Assembly (NCBI RefSeq): GCF_000718775.1
Contig: NZ_JOCB01000059.1
Coordinates: 1 to 48,927 of the forward strand
Direction of reading: 5' to 3'
From: Streptomyces sp. NRRL S-31
Lineage (GTDB): Bacteria; Actinomycetota; Actinomycetes; Streptomycetales; Streptomycetaceae
Length of the DNA stretch: 48,927 nucleotides
The notes under the pieces are model-generated. The model ran no database searches, had not been told where the DNA came from, and saw nothing but the letters and a program-made list of their open reading frames with translations. Below, piece after piece: positions 43,268-48,927 of this stretch (positions are counted from its first letter, which is position 1; every line of letters starts with the position of its first letter). Position numbers and translations under genes: made by a program.

Positions 43268-43393
43268 CGCGTTCATGCACGATCACCGCACGGCCGTTCG
43301 CGCCCGGCACCGGCCGGCCGGTGCCGGGCGGTGGCGGGCGGTGGCGGGCGGCCCTCTGGACGGGGCCGGGGGACTGGGCTAGCTTCGCCCGCC

Positions 43394-44569
43394 ATGAGGC
43401 GCTTGGGGACTACGCGACACAAGGGACGGGCGAGCCGGATGGTGGCGGCGGCGGTGGCGTGCGCGGCGGTGCTGGCCGCGCTCGCGGTCCCGGCGGCCGA
43501 GGCCCGGACCCGCACGGGGAACGGCGCCGACCGGGCGGGCGGGGGAGGGGCGGGTGCGCAACAGGTGAGCGCGGCACGGACTCCCGGCCGGGCGGGGACC
43601 CACTGGGCCGGGAAGGACACCGGCACCCCGCAGGTCCGGTTCCGCGGCCTCGCGGCCGTCGACCGGCGCACCGCCTGGCTGGCGGGCACCGGCGGCACGG
43701 TGCTGCGCTCCACGGACGGCGGCGCGAGCTGGCGGAACGCCTCGCCGCCGGGCGCGGCCGGCCTGGAGTTCCGGGACGTGACGGCGTTCGACGCGCGGCG
43801 GGCGGTGGTGCTGGCCATCGGCGAGGGCGAGGCGTCCCGCGTCTACCGCACCGACGACGGCGGTACGACCTGGACGGAGTCCTTCCGCAACACCGACCCG
43901 AAGGCGTTCTACGACTGTCTCGCCTTCTTCGACCGCCGCCACGGACTGGCCCTGAGCGATCCGGTGGACGGACGGTTCCGGCTGCTGTCCACCGCCGACG
44001 GCGGCCGCTCCTGGCGGGTGCTGCCCGCCGACGGCATGCCGCCCGCCCTGGACGGCGAGGCCGGTTTCGCCGCCAGCGGCCAGTGCCTGGTCACCTCCGG
44101 CCCCGACGACGTCTGGCTGGCCACCGGAGGCGGCGCCCGCGCGCGCGTGCTGCACTCCGCCGACCGCGGGCTGACCTGGACGGCCGCCGACACGCCGATC
44201 CCGGCGGGCGACCCGGCCAAGGGCGTCTTCGCGCTCGCCTTCCGCGACCGCGCCCACGGCATCGCGGTCGGCGGCGACTACCGCCCCGGGCAGTCCTCGC
44301 CCGCGTCGGCCGCGGTGACGGCCGACGGCGGCCGGACCTGGCGGCCCGCCGCCACCCCGCCGCCCGCATACCGCTCCGGCGCCGCCTGGCTCGCGCACAG
44401 CCGGGGCGCCGCGCTCGCCGTCGGGCCGACCGGCACCGATCTGACCACCGACGGCGGCCGGACCTGGCGGACGGTCGGCACCGGCTCCTACGACACCGTG
44501 GCCTGCGCCCCGGACCGGAGCTGCTGGGCGGCCGGGGAACAGGGCCGGGTGGCCCGGCTGGAACGGTGA
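43394..44569 (+). CDS. Exported BNR/YCF48-like beta-propeller protein
   Basis: A 391-residue secreted protein. The first 40 residues are a signal peptide with a basic start (MRRLGTTRHKGRASR), a hydrophobic core (MVAAAVACAAVLAALAV) and AEA. The mature part contains repeated Asp-box turns of the BNR type (RSTDGGASWRN, RTDDGGTTWTES, STADGGRSWRV, SADRGLTWTAA, TADGGRTWRP, TTDGGRTWRT), predicting a six- or seven-bladed propeller as in YCF48/sialidase-like proteins. There is no Shine-Dalgarno before the ATG at 43394, and TAGCTT lies nine bases upstream, suggesting a leaderless message. It is annotated as oxidoreductase in some relatives, but no enzyme residues are evident. Confidence 0.82.
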   Translation: MRRLGTTRHKGRASRMVAAAVACAAVLAALAVPAAEARTRTGNGADRAGGGGAGAQQVSAARTPGRAGTHWAGKDTGTPQVRFRGLAAVDRRTAWLAGTGGTVLRSTDGGASWRNASPPGAAGLEFRDVTAFDARRAVVLAIGEGEASRVYRTDDGGTTWTESFRNTDPKAFYDCLAFFDRRHGLALSDPVDGRFRLLSTADGGRSWRVLPADGMPPALDGEAGFAASGQCLVTSGPDDVWLATGGGARARVLHSADRGLTWTAADTPIPAGDPAKGVFALAFRDRAHGIAVGGDYRPGQSSPASAAVTADGGRTWRPAATPPPAYRSGAAWLAHSRGAALAVGPTGTDLTTDGGRTWRTVGTGSYDTVACAPDRSCWAAGEQGRVARLER

Positions 44570-44643
44570 GCGGGCGGAACCGGTGTGGTGAGGACCGTCT
44601 CGTCGCGGGTACTCGGCTCCCGCCGCAGAGGAAAGGAGCGATC

Positions 44644-44982
44644 ATGCCAGCCGGTTCCAGCCCCAAGCGCGAGCGTCAGTACGAGCACATCAAGGAGAGC
44701 GCGCAGGAGCGGGGCGAGAGCGCCGGGCGCGCCAAGGAGATCGCCGCGCGGACGGTGAACAAGGAACGCGCCCGCTCCGGCGAGTCCAAGACCGCCAGCC
44801 GCAGCTCGACGCAGGACATGTCGTCCGGCAAGCGCGGCGGTCAGCGGTCGGGCAACCGGGTCGGCCCGCACGGCCCGACCCGCGACCAGCTGTACAACGA
44901 GGCCAGGCAGCGCGGCATCGAAGGCCGCTCGAACATGAACAAGGAGCAGCTCCAGCGCGCGCTGGACAGCAAGAAGGGGTGA
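44644..44982 (+). CDS. Small basic protein with C-terminal Rho_N/SAP-like motif
   Basis: A 112-residue highly charged, Lys/Arg/Ser/Gly-rich protein (SSPKRERQYEHIKESAQERG, EIAARTVNKERARSGES). It ends in a helix-extended-helix element (TRDQLYNEARQRGIEGRSNM, NKEQLQRAL) like the SAP or Rho N-terminal nucleic-acid-binding fold. ATG at 44644 follows AAAGGAG by seven bases, the best ribosome site in the region. Homologues are often called plasmid stabilization protein without evidence. A nucleic-acid-binding role is inferred from the charge and the fold. It converges with the YCII gene 7 bp away. Confidence 0.85.
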   Translation: MPAGSSPKRERQYEHIKESAQERGESAGRAKEIAARTVNKERARSGESKTASRSSTQDMSSGKRGGQRSGNRVGPHGPTRDQLYNEARQRGIEGRSNMNKEQLQRALDSKKG

Positions 44983-44989
44983 GGACGGC

Positions 44990-45286
44990 TCAGCCGAGCG
45001 TCTGCCGGTGCCGCGCCAGCTCGGGAGCCGTCTTCGTGGCGACGAACTCGACGACGCGGTAGGAGCACACGCCCGCGGTGACGAACGGGTCGGCCGCGAC
45101 GATCTCCTCGATCCGCGCGCGGTCCTCCGCGACGGCCAGGATCACCCCGCCGTCGCGGGGGTTCTTGCGTCCGGAGGCCAGGAAGAAGCCCTTCTCGTAC
45201 TGCTGCTCCAGCCAGGTCACGTGGTCGGGCAGGACGGCGTCCACGGCGTCGAGCGGCGCGGTGTAGGTCAGCTCCAGTACGAACAT
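44990..45286 (-). CDS. YCII-related protein
   Basis: A 98-residue YCII-fold protein (FVLELTYTAPLDAVDAVLPD, HVTWLEQQYEKGFFLASGRK, DPFVTAGVCSYRVVEF). The family shares the conserved His-Asp pair seen in D20 and H21 and is related to muconolactone isomerase-like ferredoxin folds; its function is generally unknown. I chose the ATG at 45286 because GTAGG lies nine bases upstream. A GTG two codons earlier is too close to that site. It is divergent from endonuclease V. Confidence 0.87.
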   Translation of the reverse strand: MFVLELTYTAPLDAVDAVLPDHVTWLEQQYEKGFFLASGRKNPRDGGVILAVAEDRARIEEIVAADPFVTAGVCSYRVVEFVATKTAPELARHRQTLG

Positions 45287-45346
45287 GATCACGAGCCTAC
45301 CCCCGTCCGGCCGGCGGCGTCGGGCGGACGCGTACAGTCACCCGGC

Positions 45347-46105
45347 ATGACGATCGTCGGTGTACCCGCGGGCTGGCCCGCGACCGAGGAAGAGGCCCGT
45401 GCCGTCCAGGACGAGCTGCGCGGACGCGTGGTGCTGGACGAGCCCGGACCGCCGGTCGGCGAGGGCCGCGTCACCGGGGTCGACGTCGCCTACGACGACG
45501 CCCTGGACCTGGTCGCGGCGGCGGCCGTCGTGCTGGACGCCGCCACCCTGGAGGTCGTCGCGGAGGCGACGGCCGTCGGCCGGGTCTCCTTCCCGTACGT
45601 GCCCGGCCTTCTCGCCTTCCGGGAGATCCCGGCCGTCCGGGCCGCCCTGGACCGGCTGCCCTGCCCGCCCGGCCTGGTCGTGTGCGACGGCTACGGCCTG
45701 GCCCACCCGCGCCGCTTCGGCCTGGCGAGCCACCTGGGGGTTCTCACGGGCCTGCCGACGATCGGCGTCGCCAAGAACCCGTTCACCTTCACGTACGACG
45801 AACCCGGCCCGGCGCGGGGCGACTGGGCGCCGCTGCTCGCCGGGACGGAGGAGGTCGGGCGCGCGCTGCGCACCCGGGACGGCGTCAAGCCGGTGTTCGT
45901 CTCCGTCGGCCACCGGGTGGGCCCGGCCGCCGCCCTGGCGCACACCCTGGCGCTGACGCCGCGGTTCCGGCTCCCGGAGACCACGCGCCGGGCGGACGCG
46001 CTGTGCCGGCGGGCCCTGCGCGAGGCGGCGCGGGGCCCGGCCGGCGGCGCGACTCAGGACTCGACGACGCGCCAGGCGCCGACCTCCCGGTACGCCGAGT
46101 CGTAG
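45347..46105 (+). CDS. nfi: Endonuclease V (deoxyinosine 3'-endonuclease)
   Basis: A 252-residue DNA-repair nuclease that nicks DNA, and often RNA, next to deaminated adenine. Metal-binding D46 lies in VTGVDVAYDD and D114 in VVCDGYGLAHPRRFGLASHL. The wedge and lesion pocket include VSFPYVPGLLAFREIPA near residue 85 and TIGVAKNPF near 142. ATG at 45347 has no ribosome site; TACAGT lies eight to nine bases upstream, so a leaderless transcript is likely. The last 52 bases overlap a small gene on the opposite strand. The C-terminal 25 residues (after RREALREAARG-like text) are poorly conserved tail. Confidence 0.93.
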   Translation: MTIVGVPAGWPATEEEARAVQDELRGRVVLDEPGPPVGEGRVTGVDVAYDDALDLVAAAAVVLDAATLEVVAEATAVGRVSFPYVPGLLAFREIPAVRAALDRLPCPPGLVVCDGYGLAHPRRFGLASHLGVLTGLPTIGVAKNPFTFTYDEPGPARGDWAPLLAGTEEVGRALRTRDGVKPVFVSVGHRVGPAAALAHTLALTPRFRLPETTRRADALCRRALREAARGPAGGATQDSTTRQAPTSRYAES

Positions 46106-46242
46106 ACGGCCGAGCCGTCGCCCGGTTCCAGGGCGTAGTGGCGCAGGTTGCCGCCCCAGTAGCGCAGGACGCGTTCCAGCTCGCGCACCCGGTCCTGCGC
46201 CGTCCCGCCGTCGTCCACGGTCACTTCGAGCACGAACTTCAC
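46054..46242 (-). CDS. Small conserved-looking hypothetical protein, 62 aa
   Basis: A 62-residue protein starting GTG at 46242 behind GGCGGAG (KFVLEVTVDDGGTAQDRVRE, LERVLRYWGGNLRHYALEPG, DGSAVYDSAYREVGAWRVVE). It is a compact alpha/beta-like sequence without low complexity, with normal codon use. It overlaps the 3' end of the endonuclease V gene by 52 bases in antisense. I do not recognise a family. It may be co-directional with the reductase gene upstream (76-bp gap). Confidence 0.75.
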   Translation of the reverse strand: MKFVLEVTVDDGGTAQDRVRELERVLRYWGGNLRHYALEPGDGSAVYDSAYREVGAWRVVES

Positions 46243-46317
46243 GTCCGCTCCGCCTCCTCGGGCCGCTCCGTCACGGGTTCCATCGTCTCAGTTCCGGTGG
46301 TGCGCGACGGACGCCGG

Positions 46318-47496
46318 TCAGCGTTCCGCCGCCACCCGGAAGGTGATCCCGGCGGCACGCAGCCGCGCGGTCAGGGCGTCGCCCATCGCCTCGGCCGTGG
46401 TGACCTGCCCGGCCGTCGGCGGCAGCTCGTCCGCGGCCAGGCACAGGGCGGCCTCGGCGAACATCTTCGCCGTCTCGTCGTATCCGGGGTCCCCGCCGGA
46501 GACCTCGGTGAACACCCGCCGCCCGCCGCCCTCGCCGACGAACCGCACCCGGAACCAGCTCTTCGCCCGCTTCTCCGGGCCCGGTCCGTCGCCCGGCTTG
46601 AGCAGGTCCGACAGCCGGCGCCGCACGGGCGGCAGCTGGACGGCGGCCGTCAGCGCGCCGAGGGCGGCCACCCCGCCGAGAGCGACCGGCAGGTGCCGCA
46701 CGGCCGCGTAGTGCCGGTAGCGGAAGTCCGGGCCGTACCGCTCCAGCGCCCGCGCCGAACGGCGCACGACCCGCGGGTCGATGGTGGGCAGCGGCAGCGC
46801 CCACGCGCCCACCTCCGCCGCGTACCGCGGGGCCCCCGCCGGCGCGGTCACCCGGCGGCCCGGCAGCCGGGGCTCGTGCCGGGCCCGGTCCCGCGCCGCC
46901 GCCAGCATCCCCCGGCCGCGGGCCAGCTGGTTCAGCGCCGAGGCCAGGGTGCCGCCGGAGAAGGCCGCGTCCACGGTCACGTAGCCGTCCACGGTCAGCG
47001 GTACGCCCTCGGGCAGCTGCCGCACCGTGAAGTACGCGCCGAGATCGTGCGGCACCGAGTCGAAGCCGCAGGCGTGCACCAGGCGCGCGCCCGTCTCGCG
47101 CGCGCGTGCGTCGTGCCGGACGTACATCAGGTCCACGAACTCCGGCTCCCCGGTGAGGTCCAGGTAGTCGGTGCCGGACTCGGCGCAGGCGGCGACGAGG
47201 CCCTCGCCGTGCAGCACGTACGGGCCCACGGTCGTGGCGACCACGCGCGCGTGGTCCGCGAGCACGCGCAGGGTGGCCGGCTCGCGCACGTCGGCGCGCA
47301 GGACGCCGATGTCCGCGCCGCCGGGCAGCGTCCCGCACAGCCGCTCCAGCCGCCGTTCGTCGCGGCCGGCGACCGCCCAGCGCAGGCCCCGCGGCGCGTG
47401 GTCGGCGAGGTGGCGGGCGGTGAGCGCGCCGACGAAGCCGGTGGCCCCGAAGAGCACGAGGTCGTAGGGACGGTCGGTCCTGCTGGTCCTGCTCAT
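46318..47496 (-). CDS. Saccharopine-dehydrogenase-like reductase (trans-acting enoyl reductase type)
   Basis: A 392-residue NAD(P)-binding protein. The Rossmann motif is LVLFGATGFVGALTARHLAD at residues about 13-32. It is followed by DVREPATLRVLADHARVVAT, the loop TVGPYVLHGEGLVAACAESG near 92, TDYLDLTGEPEF near 112 and ACGFDSVPHDLGAYF near 145. This is the pattern of saccharopine-dehydrogenase-like and mycobacterial trans-acting enoyl-reductase proteins that act on lipids. A hydrophobic stretch near residue 275 (VALGGVAALGALTAAVQL) may touch the membrane. ATG at 47496 follows AAGGGG. It is divergent from the racemase gene, which also handles acyl-CoA. Confidence 0.87.
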   Translation of the reverse strand: MSRTSRTDRPYDLVLFGATGFVGALTARHLADHAPRGLRWAVAGRDERRLERLCGTLPGGADIGVLRADVREPATLRVLADHARVVATTVGPYVLHGEGLVAACAESGTDYLDLTGEPEFVDLMYVRHDARARETGARLVHACGFDSVPHDLGAYFTVRQLPEGVPLTVDGYVTVDAAFSGGTLASALNQLARGRGMLAAARDRARHEPRLPGRRVTAPAGAPRYAAEVGAWALPLPTIDPRVVRRSARALERYGPDFRYRHYAAVRHLPVALGGVAALGALTAAVQLPPVRRRLSDLLKPGDGPGPEKRAKSWFRVRFVGEGGGRRVFTEVSGGDPGYDETAKMFAEAALCLAADELPPTAGQVTTAEAMGDALTARLRAAGITFRVAAER

Positions 47497-47742
47497 GACA
47501 CCCCTTGGTCCGTCGCCCGCCGCGCAGCCCGCGCCGCTGTCGGTGGCCGAGGCTAGCGTGAGGAGTGCGCAGTCCGAACACCAGCCCGGAGGCAGCGGTG
47601 ACCGTGGCCAGGAACGCCCGGAACAAGCGGGAGGAAGCGCACGCGCCCGGACCGGCGGGGCGGCCCGGCACGGGGACCGGTCACCCGACCGGGTGATGAC
47701 CGGCGCACCGGGCACTTGGCTAAGCGCTTGCTCGTTCAGGTC

Positions 47743-47771
47743 TTGTGTCCGGTGGAACACGTTCCTAGCAT
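47743..47771 (+). promoter_or_regulatory. Promoter with embedded GGAAC-AC-GTTCC operator
   Basis: TTGTGT (47743-47748) and TAGCAT (47766-47771), separated by 17 bp, form a good housekeeping promoter 46 bases before the racemase start. The spacer carries GGAACACGTTCC at 47754-47765. Its core matches the AACnnGTT centre of the KstR sterol-catabolism operator (TnnAACnnGTTnnA as I recall) except for the last base. The rest of 47497-47817 holds no gene I can support. Confidence 0.6.
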
Positions 47772-47817
47772 CACCGGTGTTACATCATTGGTGTCACACA
47801 CGCAGGGGGCTGGTCGC

Positions 47818-48927
47818 ATGACAACGGCAGGGACGCCGCCGGCGGGTGCCGGTCCGCTCTCCGGCGTGCGCGTGGTGGAGCTGGCCGGCATCGGGCCGGG
47901 CCCGTTCGCCGCCATGCTCCTGGCCGACCTGGGCGCCGACGTGGTCCGGGTGGACCGCCCGGGCGGACCGGGCCTCGGCCTCGACCCGGCGCACGACGTC
48001 ACCAACCGCAACAAGCGCTCGGTCGTGGTCGACCTGAAGGCGCCGGACGGCCCCGCGCGCGTCCTGGACCTCGCCGAGCGGGCCGACGTCCTGGTCGAGG
48101 GCTACCGCCCCGGCGTCGCCGAACGGCTCGGCGTCGGCCCCGCGGACTGCCACGCCCGCAACCCCCGCCTGGTCTACGGGCGGATGACCGGCTGGGGCCA
48201 GGACGGCCCCCTCGCCCAGCGCGCCGGCCATGACGTCGCCTACATCGCGCTCACCGGCACCCTCGGCATGATCGGCCGCCCCGGTGAACCCCCGGCCGTG
48301 CCCGCCAACCTCCTCGGGGACTACGCGGGCGGCTCCCTCTACCTGGTCGTCGGCGTCCTCGCCGCGCTGCACCACGCGCGCGCGACCGGCACCGGCCAGG
48401 TGGTCGACGCGGCCATCGTGGACGGCACGGCTCACCTGTCCACGATGATCCACGCCATGCTCGCGGCCGGCGGCTGGCAGGACCGGCGCGCCGCCAACCT
48501 CCTGGACGGCGGCTGCCCCTACTACGGCACCTACGAGACCGCCGACGGCCGGCACATGGCGGTCGGCGCCCTGGAAGGCAAGTTCTTCGCGGAGTTCCTG
48601 CACCTGCTCGGCCTGGACGACCTGGCGCCCGCCCGTACGGACCTCACCCGCTGGGACGAGCTGCGCGAACGGATCGCCACCGCCTTCAAGTCCCGCACCC
48701 GGGACGAGTGGACCGCCGTCTTCGAGGGCTCCGACGCCTGCGTCGCGCCCGTGCTGAGCCTGCGCGAGGCACCGGACCACCCGCACCTCGCCGCCCGCGG
48801 CACGTTCACCGAGCACGGCGGCATCACCCAGCCCGCCCCCCTGCACACGGTCGGGGCGGCGGCTGCCCCTACGCCGGCCCCTACGGGACCGCCGACGGCC
48901 GAGAGCATGGCGTGGATCATCGTGGAC
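47818..48927 (+). CDS. Alpha-methylacyl-CoA racemase / CaiB family (runs off window)
   Basis: Family III CoA-transferase-fold enzyme that epimerises 2-methylacyl-CoA esters, needed in branched-fatty-acid and sterol side-chain breakdown. The racemase catalytic set is visible: the histidine in AGHDVAYIALTGTLG near residue 140, the aspartate in LLGDYAGGSLYL near 167 and the glutamate in GALEGKFFAEF near 250. The N-terminus has the CoA-binding VELAGIGPGPFAAMLLADLG. ATG at 47818 follows AGGGGG. Up to about residue 341 it matches the family (EHGGITQPAP), but the last visible 29 residues do not. They coincide with a shifted 55-bp copy of bases 48508-48561, so the real C-terminus may be altered. Confidence 0.88.
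   Translation, partial: MTTAGTPPAGAGPLSGVRVVELAGIGPGPFAAMLLADLGADVVRVDRPGGPGLGLDPAHDVTNRNKRSVVVDLKAPDGPARVLDLAERADVLVEGYRPGVAERLGVGPADCHARNPRLVYGRMTGWGQDGPLAQRAGHDVAYIALTGTLGMIGRPGEPPAVPANLLGDYAGGSLYLVVGVLAALHHARATGTGQVVDAAIVDGTAHLSTMIHAMLAAGGWQDRRAANLLDGGCPYYGTYETADGRHMAVGALEGKFFAEFLHLLGLDDLAPARTDLTRWDELRERIATAFKSRTRDEWTAVFEGSDACVAPVLSLREAPDHPHLAARGTFTEHGGITQPAPLHTVGAAAAPTPAPTGPPTAESMAWIIVD
48508..48912. repeat. Dispersed 55-bp duplication inside the racemase gene
   Basis: Segment 48508-48561 recurs at 48858-48912 with about 90 per cent identity (four substitutions and one indel over 54-55 bases). In the first copy the racemase frame reads GGCPYYGTYETADGRHMA. In the second the gene frame is shifted, while the homologous frame reads GGCPYAGPYGTADGREHG. 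Confidence 0.75.

Overview
The window is chromosomal DNA from a Streptomyces or a very close relative. The evidence is very high GC with almost all third codon positions G or C, GTG and ATG starts behind GGAGG-like ribosome sites, a WhiB-like protein, an SsgA-family sporulation protein, rare in-frame TTA codons in only two genes, and gene families typical of actinomycetes. From memory, the order pentose-phosphate genes, Sfp-type phosphopantetheinyl transferase, ligC/ligD-polymerase, wbl, acyl-ACP desaturase, ABC-F and ssgD resembles the SCO6661-SCO6722 part of the S. coelicolor chromosome. That recollection should be checked. I saw no rRNA, tRNA, CRISPR array, insertion sequence or phage gene.

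Layout. 1-4.1 kb (minus): tkt-tal-zwf, the tail of a pentose-phosphate operon, with a divergent AraC-type regulator. 5.2-9.9 kb: a family 4 glycosidase and an ATP-grasp protein flanked by gene debris, namely a beta-galactosidase-domain remnant and a frameshifted MFS-transporter remnant. 9.9-13.6 kb: metallophosphoesterase plus phosphopantetheinyl transferase, a small hypothetical protein, and an XRE regulator divergent from a stand-alone MmyB-type ligand-binding domain. 14.0-22.2 kb: the most coherent system, a LacI regulator, an ABC sugar importer (lipoprotein and two permeases), a cytoplasmic GH13 alpha-glucosidase and a secreted beta-helix enzyme of GH87 type. I read it as an alpha-1,3-glucan (fungal wall or dental-plaque type glucan) utilisation locus. 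It ends at a strong hairpin.

22.4-29.2 kb: a Tat-exported phospholipase C, a DUF2510/LURP-one-like protein, a PAP2 phosphatase plus DMT transporter pair divergent from a TetR regulator, with a striking array of five 16-bp-phased palindromes between them, and a DUF2510 membrane-anchored protein. 29.6-37.2 kb: a large LAL-like ATPase that lacks its LuxR helix-turn-helix and carries a TTA codon, a zinc alcohol dehydrogenase, divergent ligC and LigD-type polymerase genes, and a second LacI regulator. 37.3-43.2 kb (mostly minus): a VOC protein, a WhiB-like protein (plus), an acyl-ACP desaturase with a 15-bp-period operator, DDAH with a TTA codon, an ABC-F gene broken by a one-base frameshift, and ssgD. 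43.4-48.9 kb: an exported BNR-type repeat protein, a basic Rho_N/SAP-like protein, a YCII protein, endonuclease V, a small antisense-overlapping protein, a saccharopine-dehydrogenase-like reductase, and a divergent alpha-methylacyl-CoA racemase cut by the window end.

The most interesting items are the alpha-1,3-glucan locus, the phased TetR operator array, the HTH-less LAL protein, the split XRE/MmyB pair, and the partial duplication inside the racemase gene at the window edge.
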